Source: Odoribacter laneus YIT 12061 (GTDB lineage: Bacteria; Bacteroidota; Bacteroidia; Bacteroidales; Marinifilaceae). From it: DNA of 64,000 nt. The notes under the pieces are model-generated. The model was not told where the DNA came from. It saw only the letters and a list, made by a program, of their open reading frames with translations, and made no database searches. Of the stretch, positions 43,336-52,703 are shown piece after piece. The stretch's first letter is position 1. Each line of letters starts with the position of its first letter. The stretch spans positions 767,398 to 831,397 of the forward strand of contig NZ_JH594596.1 of the NCBI RefSeq assembly GCF_000243215.1, in the 5' to 3' direction. The translations under genes and the position numbers were made by a program.

Positions 43336-44697
43336 ATGAATTACAACCTGATTTTTCAGTCACAAAAGGAATTTTTCAATTCTCAGGTAACCAAAGACAT
43401 TGCTTTCAGGAAAGAAAACCTTTCCAAGTTGAAACATATACTGAAGGCTAACGAACACCTGCTTTTTGAAGCCATATACAAAGATTTCAGGAAGTCGGCT
43501 TTCGATACTTTTGTCAATGAACTCAATCTCGTCTATTTGGAAATAGATTATTTTCTTAAGCATCTCAACCGCCTGAGTAAACCTAAAAAAGTGAAAACAG
43601 GTATGGTATTGCTACCCGGGAAAAGTTATATTTATAAAGAGCCTCTGGGATGTGCCTTCATTATAGGAGCATGGAATTACCCTTATTCTCTCACCTTAAT
43701 CCCTCTGGTCAGCGCTATGGCGGCAGGAAATACGGCTATGATAAAACCGAGTGAATTGCCGGAAAACACCATGCATGCTATGGCCGGACTTATCAATACG
43801 AACTTCCCGTCCGACTATTTATATGTGGTAGAAGGAGGTGTGCCCGAAACAACGGAGATGCTGAAGTTGCCTTACGATAAGATATTTTTTACGGGAAGTC
43901 CGCGGGTAGGCAGGATTGTTTATGAAGCTGCCGCAAAAAACCTGACACCGGTGACCTTGGAATTAGGGGGAAAGTCTCCGGCGGTCGTAACAGCCAGTGC
44001 CGATTTGGAAATTGCGGCGAAACGTATCGTTTGGGGCAAATTCCTGAATGGAGGACAAACCTGTGTGGCTCCCGATTATTTACTGGTGGAAGAACCGGTC
44101 AAAGTCCGGCTGATGGAATTGTTAAAGCAAAAATTAGATGCTTTCAATTACGAAGACGGGGCGGAACATTATGTGAGTATCATTAACAAACGAAACTTTG
44201 ACCGAATAGTGAGATGGATAGATGCCTCAAAAGTATATTATGGGGGAGCATACAACGAAAACACCCTTTATATCCAACCCACCCTATTGGATTCTATTAC
44301 CTGGGAGGATTCGGTGATGCAGGAAGAAATATTCGGTCCGCTACTGCCTGTCTTGTCTTTTACCGATTTTAATGGAATCCTCTGTGAAATCATCAAGAGA
44401 GAAAAACCACTTGCTGCCTATCTGTTTACGAAGAATAAGGAACAAAAGAACAAATTCCTGAAAACGGTTTCCTTTGGGGGTGGTTGTATCAATGATACGG
44501 TGATGCACCTCACCGGTGACAGTCTGCCGTTCGGGGGTGTCGGTAATTCCGGAATGGGCAGTTATCACGGAGAATTTGGCTTTCTTGCCTTCTCTCACCA
44601 AAAAGCAATATTGGAAAAAAGTAATTGGGGAGAAACCAACTTCAAATATCCTCCGTATTCTAAAGAAAAGCTCAAATGGATTAAAAGATTTATGTAA
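43336..44697 (+). CDS. Aldehyde dehydrogenase (class 3-like)
   Basis: A 453-residue NAD(P)-dependent dehydrogenase. Key sites are GAWNYP in the cofactor region, the FFTGSPRVG nucleotide motif, general base E209 (VTLELGGKSP), nucleophile C243 (FLNGGQTCVAPDYLL), and EEIFGPLLPVL. Length and the hydrophobic tail-less C terminus fit the fatty aldehyde/coniferyl aldehyde dehydrogenase group. It oxidises aldehydes to acids; the natural substrate is unknown. It stands before a nitroreductase gene, 176 bp apart. Confidence 0.93.
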   Translation: MNYNLIFQSQKEFFNSQVTKDIAFRKENLSKLKHILKANEHLLFEAIYKDFRKSAFDTFVNELNLVYLEIDYFLKHLNRLSKPKKVKTGMVLLPGKSYIYKEPLGCAFIIGAWNYPYSLTLIPLVSAMAAGNTAMIKPSELPENTMHAMAGLINTNFPSDYLYVVEGGVPETTEMLKLPYDKIFFTGSPRVGRIVYEAAAKNLTPVTLELGGKSPAVVTASADLEIAAKRIVWGKFLNGGQTCVAPDYLLVEEPVKVRLMELLKQKLDAFNYEDGAEHYVSIINKRNFDRIVRWIDASKVYYGGAYNENTLYIQPTLLDSITWEDSVMQEEIFGPLLPVLSFTDFNGILCEIIKREKPLAAYLFTKNKEQKNKFLKTVSFGGGCINDTVMHLTGDSLPFGGVGNSGMGSYHGEFGFLAFSHQKAILEKSNWGETNFKYPPYSKEKLKWIKRFM

Positions 44698-44873
44698 TAT
44701 TTTCTCGAACTAAAAACGACAGTTAATGAAAATACCTGATAAGATATCATCGGTTACGGTTCCACTTGATTTGTTCAAATTGCCGCAGCCCTCTCGTCTT
44801 TTGATTTTCTACGGTACATTCAGGTAATTCTTTCAGAAGTAGAAAAAGGCCATTTAATCAAATCATACAGCAT

Positions 44874-45605
44874 ATGAATTTAGACGAAGTTCTTCATTAT
44901 CGCCGTTCGGTGCGGGTATTCGATAAAACAAAACCGATAGATCCTGAAAAAGTAAAACATTGTTTGGAGCTGGCAACATTGGCACCCAACAGTTCGGATA
45001 TGCAGTTGTGGGAGTTTTACCACATCACCGAGCCCGGATTACTGGCGAAAGTGTCGCATGCCTGTCTGGGCCAGAAAGCAGTTTCCACCGCTTTACAAGT
45101 GGTCGTTTTTGTTGCGCGGCGCGATGTATACAGGAAACGTGCACGGTTCGTACTCGACTTTGAACGGGAAAATATCCGTCGTTACAGTCCGGAAGAACGT
45201 CAGGCCAAACGTATCAAAGACCGGGAGTTGTATTACGGGATGTTAATGCCGTTCGTTTATGCCCGTTTCTTCGGGCTTTTAGGACTGTTGAGAAAATTGC
45301 TGGCCAATGTCATCAGCATTTTTCGTCCGATGATGCTCGAAGTTTCAGAGAACGATATGCGTGTTGTCGCCCACAAATCCTGTGCACTTGCTGCTCAGAC
45401 GTTTATGATTGCAATGGCAAACGAAGGATATGACACCTGTCCTTTGGAAGGCTTGGACAGTCGCCGGCTTAAAAGGGCATTGAAGTTGCCCCATGGCGCT
45501 GAAATAAACATGGTGATCCCGTGCGGAATACGGGATGGGAATAAAGGCATTTGGGGCGAACGCTGCAGAGTGCCGTTTGAAGAAGTTTATCATAAACTGG
45601 AATAA
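44874..45605 (+). CDS. Nitroreductase-family flavoprotein
   Basis: A 243-residue FMN-dependent oxidoreductase. The N-terminal YRRSVRVFDKTKPIDPEKV and LATLAPNSSDMQLWEFYHI are typical cofactor-binding motifs. The later ALAAQTFMIAMANEGYDTCP and VIPCGIRDGNKGIWGER complete the fold. An insert of about 60 residues (RIKDRELYYGMLMPFVYARF) makes it longer than classic NfsB. Substrate unknown; roles in detoxification or cofactor metabolism are possible. Confidence 0.9.
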   Translation: MNLDEVLHYRRSVRVFDKTKPIDPEKVKHCLELATLAPNSSDMQLWEFYHITEPGLLAKVSHACLGQKAVSTALQVVVFVARRDVYRKRARFVLDFERENIRRYSPEERQAKRIKDRELYYGMLMPFVYARFFGLLGLLRKLLANVISIFRPMMLEVSENDMRVVAHKSCALAAQTFMIAMANEGYDTCPLEGLDSRRLKRALKLPHGAEINMVIPCGIRDGNKGIWGERCRVPFEEVYHKLE

Positions 45606-45781
45606 CTCTTTACTAATAAGACGAATATGCAACCTTCCATCCAATCGTTGGTTCTGTCTGGAAGGAATTGGACGGATTTATTTTGGAATTTATAGGAAAT
45701 TCTTTTTCCTTGTACATTTATACGAAGATGGCGGACGGATAAATTGGAAATGAAACTTAGAGTATGAATGGGAGAAAAAAT

Positions 45782-46140
45782 GGATTATAGAACGAAGGCT
45801 GTAAATTGTGTCAAGAATACGGTATTACCGGAAATGATAAGACAGTTTGAAGAATGTGGCTGCAGTTTGGACGAACCATATAAACGGTACGTGAATACAG
45901 AATTTTTTCTGCAGAAATAATCGAGGAGGGACATGTATAGGAGATCGGTTATCCCCAATGTGTTTGTCCCGAAGTATTATGCGGGGGGGAAAAAAGGATG
46001 TGTCATATTGTGAATGCTCCAGACAAAGCATATTGTATGTGCTTGGGCAATTGTTGCCGGATAAAAATATAAGCGTGGAAACCATTGAGACGGTCTTAGG
46101 CGGAGCGAAAAAATGCCGTTTCAAGGGGAGGGTGGAATAA
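45782..46140 (+). pseudogene. Decayed cysteine-rich gene, family not recognised
   Basis: A start MDYRTKAVNCVKNTVLPE, EECGCSLDEPYKRYVNTEFF meets a stop at about 45918. The frame then shifts to EIIEEGHV-stop-EIGYPQCVCP, and shifts again to KKDVSYCECSRQSILYVLGQ, ending at 46140. Two frameshifts and an internal stop are needed to join one protein of about 118 residues with several paired cysteines. A similar small cysteine-rich family exists in gut Bacteroidetes, but I cannot name it. Confidence 0.65.
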
Positions 46141-46277
46141 ACCTGGGATCTGGAATCAGGGTGCCGGTTTTGGCTATTGTTACAAAAATGTAAATAGGGG
46201 GAAAGGGATTATGGAGAGAGGGGTGTATAATGTTTTTTATTCAGGAAGTATGAGCTGAATGCCTTATTCCTCGTGTG

Positions 46278-46643
46278 TCATAACATTTGCTGTTCATTGC
46301 GGGTAAGGGTTTTTACGACAAGTTCGTAAGATTTCTTTACAAGTGCCTTGATTTGCTGGTCTGTAATGTCCTGATTGAAATAAACACTGATCCAGTGTTT
46401 TTTGTTCATGTGCCAGCCCGGCTTGACGCCTGCATAATTATCCTGCAGTTCTTCCGATTCACTGGGGGAACATTTGATACAGCAGAAATCAAATACTTCA
46501 ATATTTACAAAGCAGAACCATTTATCGCATACATAAAAACACAAGATTTCCCGGCTATATTTATCCGGTACATGAGGGAAGGGCATTTTTTCCCGGACTC
46601 CCTTGAAGGATAGGCAGTAGTTTCTGAATTCCTCTATGTTCAT
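46278..46643 (-). CDS. MmcQ/YjbR-family protein
   Basis: A 121-residue protein of the YjbR (CyaY-like fold) family: start MNIEEFRNYCLSFKGVREKM, KWFCFVNIEVFDFCCIKCSP, and MNKKHWISVYFNQDITDQQI. The family is often annotated as DNA-binding, but its function is not established. Single gene. A paralogue lies at 55576. Confidence 0.9.
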   Translation of the reverse strand: MNIEEFRNYCLSFKGVREKMPFPHVPDKYSREILCFYVCDKWFCFVNIEVFDFCCIKCSPSESEELQDNYAGVKPGWHMNKKHWISVYFNQDITDQQIKALVKKSYELVVKTLTRNEQQML

Positions 46644-46896
46644 ATTTATTGGGGTTTAAAGGATAGGTAAAGTTAACTATATTTTGTCGGAAAATAAGGT
46701 GGACGGAGAAAATATTGCCGGGTCAGGTAAAATTTTGTCTGCTGAAAAATAGTGGTTACAGGAAAAGATCAGAAAGAGATTATAAAGGATGGGTTGAGGA
46801 TAAGAACAAATATTTCTGTATATTCGTTACAGTTTTTATGGATTTAGCGGAGGAGGATATACGGCCTTCGTGCTGATGAGTTATTAATTGGAGGAT

Positions 46897-48621
46897 ATGC
46901 GTAAATATTGGAATATACTGCGCAGGTATAAACTGAGTCTGGCAGTCTGCCCTTTACTGGTTTTGGTGACCGTATGGAGCGAGACGGTACAGCCTATGTA
47001 TATGGCCGATATTATCGATCAGGGGGTGATGAAACGCGATCTAGGCCTGATTACGGAGAAGGGGACCTATATGGTACTGATTTCGTTGCTCGGTCTGGCT
47101 TTCAGTGTGGTGAATGTTTGGGTGGCTTCGCGTACTTCTATTGGGTTCGGTACCGATTTGCGGGCAGCCTTGTTCGGAAAGATTCAGCAGTTGTCTTTTT
47201 TTGATTTGGATCGGTTTGGTACTTCTTCCCTGATTACCCGTTTGACCAATGATATTGCCCGGATACAGCAGGTGGTGCTGATGTCCATGCGGATGATGTT
47301 GCGGTCGCCTTTTATGCTGGGGATGTCTATTTTCTTTGTGGTCCGGATCAATGCACAGCTGGCTTTGGTACTAGTGACTGCTATTCCGGTTCTGGGTATT
47401 GCTGTTTTCGTGATTCTGAAGAAAGGATTTCCTTATTTTTTAAAGGTGCAGCAGAAGATCGACCAGTTGAATGGGGTGGTGCGTGAGAATTTAATCAATA
47501 TCCGGGTGGTGAAGTCGTTTGTCCGGGAGGATTTTGAAACACGTAAATTTGTCCGGAGCAGTGAGGAATTGAGGGATATGGTTATCCGGGCTTCTAATAT
47601 TATTGTGGCGATTTTTCCTGTGATGCAATTGGTGATGAATCTATCAGTGATTGCGATATTGTGGGTAGGAGGGTATAAAGTGATCGGGGGAAAGTTACAG
47701 ATCGGGGAGTTAATTTCATTTGTAAATTACCTGGCACAGGTCCTGATGTCTTTGATGTTGTTGTCGATGTTTATCATGGCTACAGCCCGGGCTTCGGCTT
47801 CTTCGCGGCGAATCAGAGAGGTGTTGGACACCATTCCGTCTTTGCAGAATACAACCGAAGGATTGATGGACCGGAATAAAATAGAACGGGGAGAAATCAG
47901 ATTTGAAAAAGTAAGCTTTCGGTATGGGGATGGGGAAAACGATGTATTGAAAAATGTTAGCTTTCATATTTTTCCGGCTGAAACCGTCGCTGTTGTCGGT
48001 GCAACCGGATCGGCGAAGAGTTCTATGGTGCAGTTAATCCCGCGTTTGTATGACGTTAGTGGGGGAGAAATTCGAATCGACGGAATTCCGGTAAAAGCGT
48101 ATAATTTACGCGAACTACATGCCCGTATCGGTATGGTATTGCAGAAAAATGAGTTGTTTACCGGGACGATTCTGGAAAACCTGAAATGGGGAAAACCGGA
48201 TGCTTCTTTGGAGGAGGTGGAGGAGGCTTGCCGGGTAGCCCAAGTACATGATTTTATTACAACTTTAAAAGAGGGGTATAATACGTTACTGGGACGCGGG
48301 GGAGTTAATTTGTCCGGGGGACAGAAACAACGGGTTTGCATAGCCCGGGCTTTGTTGCGGAAACCGAAAATATTGATTCTGGACGACAGTACGAGTGCTG
48401 TGGATTCAGAGACGGAACTCCGGATCCGGAAAGAACTGAGTCGGGTGTTACAGGATACAACGGTATTGATTATTACACAACGGATTAATACGATGCAATC
48501 GGCGGACCGGGTAATTGTCCTGGAGGACGGGGAAGTGGAGACGATGGGTACACCGGAAGAATTACTGAAAAATTCCAGGGTATATCAGGAGATTTATAGT
48601 TCACAGCAAATATTGGATTAG
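46897..48621 (+). CDS. ABC exporter half-transporter with degenerate nucleotide site (subunit 1)
   Basis: A 574-residue type I ABC exporter: six membrane segments (1-310) and a nucleotide-binding domain. The NBD is degenerate at every ATP-contact point. Walker A is GATGSAKSS (A for the last G), Walker B ends ILDDSTSAVD (D for catalytic E), and the switch motif is ITQRI (Q for H). Its signature LSGGQ is intact. This is the expected pattern of one half of a heterodimeric exporter such as BmrC/TM287. The ATG at 46897 has GGAGG just upstream; the track-like TTG at 46888 is rejected. The partner gene starts 2 bp later. Confidence 0.92.
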   Translation: MRKYWNILRRYKLSLAVCPLLVLVTVWSETVQPMYMADIIDQGVMKRDLGLITEKGTYMVLISLLGLAFSVVNVWVASRTSIGFGTDLRAALFGKIQQLSFFDLDRFGTSSLITRLTNDIARIQQVVLMSMRMMLRSPFMLGMSIFFVVRINAQLALVLVTAIPVLGIAVFVILKKGFPYFLKVQQKIDQLNGVVRENLINIRVVKSFVREDFETRKFVRSSEELRDMVIRASNIIVAIFPVMQLVMNLSVIAILWVGGYKVIGGKLQIGELISFVNYLAQVLMSLMLLSMFIMATARASASSRRIREVLDTIPSLQNTTEGLMDRNKIERGEIRFEKVSFRYGDGENDVLKNVSFHIFPAETVAVVGATGSAKSSMVQLIPRLYDVSGGEIRIDGIPVKAYNLRELHARIGMVLQKNELFTGTILENLKWGKPDASLEEVEEACRVAQVHDFITTLKEGYNTLLGRGGVNLSGGQKQRVCIARALLRKPKILILDDSTSAVDSETELRIRKELSRVLQDTTVLIITQRINTMQSADRVIVLEDGEVETMGTPEELLKNSRVYQEIYSSQQILD

Positions 48622-48623
48622 CA

Positions 48624-50390
48624 ATGGCACATGGAGACCATTTGAAATATCAAGCTAAACCTAAGGCCGGAAGACAGACTTTATTTCGGTTGACCTCTTA
48701 TCTGGTGTGCGACCGGATGTTGCTTGTCCTTATCGGAATTCTGCTTGTGGTCAGTATTGCTGCCAATCTGGGGGGATCTTATTTGCTTCGTCCCCTTGTC
48801 AATCGATACATTATTCCCGGGGATTTTGCCGGTTTGGGAAAAATGTTGGGGATGCTTATCGGTATATACCTGACGGGAGTTGTTGCTGTCTATGTGGAAT
48901 ATCGGTTATTGAATAAAATCGGACAGCAAACGGTGGCCAGGATGCGGGCGGACTTATTTTGGAAGATGGAACATTTACCGGTAAAATATTTCGATGCGCA
49001 TCAGCACGGTGATCTGATGAGCCGGTATACGAACGATATGGACCGGATCAGTGATGCGTTGACCGATAGTTTATCGGATATGCTATCGAGCGCTTTGACG
49101 GTAGTGGGTATATTTTGTCTGATGTTGGTAATTAGTCCGGTATTGACTTTGGTTATGCTGGTAACTGTTCCGCTGATGTTCTGGAGTGCCCGGGGAATTG
49201 TCCGGAAAAGCCGGAAATATTTTAAGGGTCAACAGGAATCGTTGGGGAGTACCAATGGATATATCGAAGAGATGATGAGCGGACAGAAAGTGGTTAAAGT
49301 ATTCGGGCATGAGCAGAAGGCGGAAGAGGATTTTGACGGTTTGAATCAGGATTTAAAGATCAAATCGTTGAAAGCACAATTTTATTCGGGCTTGATGATG
49401 CCTGTCATGCAGAATCTCAGTACATTGAATTATGTTTTGATTACGATTGTCGGGGCTTTGCTGGTGATCTTCCGGGGCTTCGACGTAGGGGGATTGGCGG
49501 CTTTTCTCCAATATTCGCGTCAATTCGGCCGCCCTATCAATGAGTTGGCAAGTCTGTACAACAGTATACAAGCGGCGTTAGCGGGAGCAGAACGAATTTT
49601 TGAAGTGATTGACGAGGTTCCGGAAACGGCGGATTTACCGGAAGCAGTGGAGCTGAAGGAGGTGAAGGGGAGAGTGGAGATGCAGGATGTGTGGTTCGGT
49701 TATCGGCCAGAGAAAATGATTCTAAAAGGGATTTCTTTTCGGGCTCAGGCGGGTCGGAAAATTGCTCTGGTAGGGGCTACGGGAGCCGGTAAAACGACTA
49801 TTCTGAATATGTTACCCCGTTTTTTCGATATTCGTTCGGGTGTAATCCGGATAGACGGGTGGGATATCTGTGCGATCCGACGGGATAGCCTGCGTAAGTC
49901 TATGGCTATCGTACTGCAGGATACTCATTTGTTTACAGATACCGTGCGTGAAAATATCCGGTTCGGACGCCTGGAAGCTACCGATGAAGAAGTAATAGCG
50001 GCAGCAAAGCTGACGGCGGCTCATTCATTTATCAAGCGTTTGCCGCATGCCTACGACACCTTGCTCGAAAACGACGGAGCCAACTTGAGTCAGGGACAAC
50101 GGCAATTGCTGAATATTGCCCGGGCTGCTGTTGCTGACCCGGCTATCCTGCTCCTCGATGAGGCGACCAGTAATATCGATACCCGAAGCGAAATCCTGAT
50201 TCAAAAAGGACTGGACCAGCTGATGCAAGGACGTACCAGTCTGATCATTGCCCACCGGCTTTCCACCATCCGAAATGCCGATATGATTCTCGTGATGGAA
50301 CACGGGCAGATCGTAGAGCGGGGTACACACGAAGAATTGATCCGCAGGCGGGGGAAATATTTTATGCTGAATCAGGAACAGTTCCGATGA
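48624..50390 (+). CDS. ABC exporter half-transporter with canonical nucleotide site (subunit 2)
   Basis: A 588-residue type I ABC exporter. It has six membrane segments, then an NBD with canonical Walker A (GATGAGKTT), Walker B with glutamate (LLLDEATSNID) and switch histidine (IIAHRLS). The signature is LSQGQ. It would supply the working catalytic residues in the heterodimer with the upstream subunit. Substrates of this group are drugs, lipids or peptides; the actual one is unknown. Only 2 bp separate the two genes. Confidence 0.93.
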   Translation: MAHGDHLKYQAKPKAGRQTLFRLTSYLVCDRMLLVLIGILLVVSIAANLGGSYLLRPLVNRYIIPGDFAGLGKMLGMLIGIYLTGVVAVYVEYRLLNKIGQQTVARMRADLFWKMEHLPVKYFDAHQHGDLMSRYTNDMDRISDALTDSLSDMLSSALTVVGIFCLMLVISPVLTLVMLVTVPLMFWSARGIVRKSRKYFKGQQESLGSTNGYIEEMMSGQKVVKVFGHEQKAEEDFDGLNQDLKIKSLKAQFYSGLMMPVMQNLSTLNYVLITIVGALLVIFRGFDVGGLAAFLQYSRQFGRPINELASLYNSIQAALAGAERIFEVIDEVPETADLPEAVELKEVKGRVEMQDVWFGYRPEKMILKGISFRAQAGRKIALVGATGAGKTTILNMLPRFFDIRSGVIRIDGWDICAIRRDSLRKSMAIVLQDTHLFTDTVRENIRFGRLEATDEEVIAAAKLTAAHSFIKRLPHAYDTLLENDGANLSQGQRQLLNIARAAVADPAILLLDEATSNIDTRSEILIQKGLDQLMQGRTSLIIAHRLSTIRNADMILVMEHGQIVERGTHEELIRRRGKYFMLNQEQFR

Positions 50391-50594
50391 GACGGTTTAG
50401 CGGGTAATTTTCTAAAACGGTCCGAAAAGATCGAAAGAAAGACCTACCTCTAGCAGAGAATATTATCCGAAATTTAATTCCCGATAGAAGAGGATTTTTA
50501 AAATAATTTTCCCAAATTGCGATAGTGGAAAAAAGGGATTGTGGAAAATGAATTCTTAAGTCTCAAGTTATTCTGTTTATAAAAGAGTGTCTTT

Positions 50595-50957
50595 ATGCCG
50601 AAAACACTATTATTTTATCTGATTGAGAGCTTCGTAGTATTGCCTTTCCCGTTGTATTGTCTCTATGAACAACTGTATAAGCCGGGTGGCTGGCTAGGAG
50701 GCATTAATTATCTTTTGGCCGTTCCGTTCCTGGCTCTTTATGTGGGTTCTTTTCACGGACTAGCTGTGCGGTTATATCCCAACGGCTGGTCTTATTATCT
50801 GGTTTCTTTTTTGTTGACCACTCTTATTTGCTGGCTTGGACTGGCTTGGGTCGATGGGGCTAGCATCTATTATAAGGAGACTTGGCCTATTGCCTTGGGG
50901 ATATCCGGTGTGATCGGTATACTGGGGCTGGTCCCGGCATGGATTCTCAGGGGCTGA
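50595..50957 (+). CDS. Small integral membrane protein, unknown
   Basis: A 120-residue protein with four membrane segments (FYLIESFVVLPFPLYCLY; GGINYLLAVPFLALYVGSF; YYLVSFLLTTLICWLGLAW; IALGISGVIGILGLVPAWIL). No family recognised. It follows the ABC genes by about 200 bp on the same strand. Confidence 0.7.
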   Translation: MPKTLLFYLIESFVVLPFPLYCLYEQLYKPGGWLGGINYLLAVPFLALYVGSFHGLAVRLYPNGWSYYLVSFLLTTLICWLGLAWVDGASIYYKETWPIALGISGVIGILGLVPAWILRG

Positions 50958-51090
50958 TGGGATTTCAATGAGAGAAGCTGCTGCAAACGGGGTTTATTGG
51001 ATCGGAGGAAAATAGGGGAGAGGGATGTAGAATGGCAGTATACTATTTACCAGCTTTCAGTATGTCTACCCCATTACTCCCGCTTGGGGA

Positions 51091-51543
51091 TTACCGGAGA
51101 TGGCGTTTCAGATAGATCATATCTTTCAGCAATATGCCCTCTTCTATGATGGGATGGTCATAGTTATTGGTAAAAAAATTCACGATGCGGTGGGAATAAG
51201 CAAAGCCACAACTTTTATAAAATTCGGTGGTAGAGGGAACATCGCCTGTGCCAACAATCATTTCGGTATATTTTCCTGAATAATAATTCATCAGATAATG
51301 GATCAGTCTTTTACCGTATCCTTTTCTTTGGGCTGGGGGAATGACAGCGATATTTTTCAGTTCGCAAATTCCGTTTCCTTCGTCGGTTACGACGCAAATG
51401 GCCTTTAATCCGTTGTCTTCCAGCGCAAACATTTCTCCACGTTCCAGATAACGGTCGATCATAGATTCTTGTTCATCCGCAAGCAGAAGCAGGTCTAAAT
51501 ACTGCTTCTTTCTTTGAGTGATTGGTATAATACGGGAATTCAT
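51091..51543 (-). CDS. GNAT-family N-acetyltransferase
   Basis: A 150-residue protein with the acetyl-CoA binding motif LKNIAVIPPAQRKGYGKRLI (RKGYGK is the Q/RxxGxG loop) and the usual end EFYKSCGFAYSHRIVNFF. Substrate unknown. Single gene, convergent with the small membrane protein gene. Confidence 0.9.
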   Translation of the reverse strand: MNSRIIPITQRKKQYLDLLLLADEQESMIDRYLERGEMFALEDNGLKAICVVTDEGNGICELKNIAVIPPAQRKGYGKRLIHYLMNYYSGKYTEMIVGTGDVPSTTEFYKSCGFAYSHRIVNFFTNNYDHPIIEEGILLKDMIYLKRHLR

Positions 51544-51806
51544 CCTTTTCTATTGACGGTATGTTTACCGGATTAACTTTATGAGATATAGGGAGTAAAA
51601 ATATAAAAAATGAATGTTCTGTCCAACTTCATGATCATCCTGATTTATTTCAGTTCGTTTCGGGCTTCCCGGGGCAAATAATTTGAATGCCTTATTTTCT
51701 TTACCGGCAGCTAGGAGAGAGTCTTAAATTCTGCAAATTGAAAACCAAAACTTGTCATTTGCGTTCAATATCTATAGTAAAGGTTATAATAAAATCCGAA
51801 TCCTCT

Positions 51807-51814
51807 ATTTTTGT
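51807..51814 (+). promoter_or_regulatory. -7 promoter box of the AraC gene
   Basis: TATTTTTG matches TAnnTTTG; start expected near 51821, about 22 nt before the ATG. The rest of the 300-bp gap from 51544 shows nothing else. Confidence 0.4.
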
Positions 51815-51842
51815 TCGTTATTTATTTTGGTAATTCGTTAAG

Positions 51843-52679
51843 ATGAGTGATAATTTCCATATATACACCGATATTTCCGCTCTTCCTGTGGGAGAACATG
51901 AAGCTTATTTGGAGGAGGGCTTTAGCGGTATTTGTACAGGTGGGACGGCTGTTATAGACGTATTTTCTGTCCGTCGCCAGATTTTACCGAACGATCTGAT
52001 TACGATTTTGCCATTGCAGTTGGTTTCCGTACACGACATCAGTGAGGATTTTTCCATGACTTACTTTAAGGTTAGTAAGACGATGTTTTTGGATATTATG
52101 AGTGGGTTAGGAAAAATCACGCCGGATTTTTTCTTTTACATGCGTAAGTTTTTCCAGGTACACCTGAATGAAAGTGAAGCCGAACGGTTTCTTGGGTTTT
52201 GTCGTGTGCTCGATTTCCGGGATAACAATGAAGATCCCTTTTTCCGGAGAGAAACTATTTTACATCTCCTTCGGATTTATTATTGGGATTTTTATGTGCA
52301 TTTTCAGAAGACTACCAAAAACAGTAAGCATTCTTTTCTGAATTCCAATAAAGAAAATATTGCTTTTAAATTTGCTATGTTTGTTTTTGAACATCACAAA
52401 ACCAACCGGGAGCTTAAGTTTTATGCCGATAAATTGTGTATTTCCCCGCTTTATCTGACAAAAGTCATACAGGAAGTAAATGGACAATCGGCCCGGGAGT
52501 TGATTGCCGACACCGTCGTCGTCGGTATTAAAACTTTACTTCGGAATGCAAATTTTGACATAAAGGATGTGGCCCGGTTAACTGGATTTGCCAACCAGTC
52601 TTCATTGAGTCGTTTTTTTCGTAAAAATACAGGACTTTCTCCGTCGGAATACAGACGTTCTATTCATATTCTACGGTAA
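51843..52679 (+). CDS. AraC-family transcriptional regulator
   Basis: A 278-residue protein with a cupin-like N-terminal sensor domain and a C-terminal AraC double helix-turn-helix (LKFYADKLCISPLYLTKVIQ, then FDIKDVARLTGFANQSSLSR, FFRKNTGLSPSEYRRS). A soluble hybrid histidine kinase gene follows after 24 bp, so the two are probably co-transcribed. Ligand and targets unknown. Confidence 0.93.
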   Translation: MSDNFHIYTDISALPVGEHEAYLEEGFSGICTGGTAVIDVFSVRRQILPNDLITILPLQLVSVHDISEDFSMTYFKVSKTMFLDIMSGLGKITPDFFFYMRKFFQVHLNESEAERFLGFCRVLDFRDNNEDPFFRRETILHLLRIYYWDFYVHFQKTTKNSKHSFLNSNKENIAFKFAMFVFEHHKTNRELKFYADKLCISPLYLTKVIQEVNGQSARELIADTVVVGIKTLLRNANFDIKDVARLTGFANQSSLSRFFRKNTGLSPSEYRRSIHILR

Positions 52680-52703
52680 TGGATAGGTGCTAAAAAATAC
52701 AAA

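Noticed and set aside
44726-44827. 33-residue ORF between aldehyde dehydrogenase and nitroreductase genes
   Set aside because: Readable (MKIPDKISSVTVPLDLFK) but too short and without context; could be a remnant or chance.
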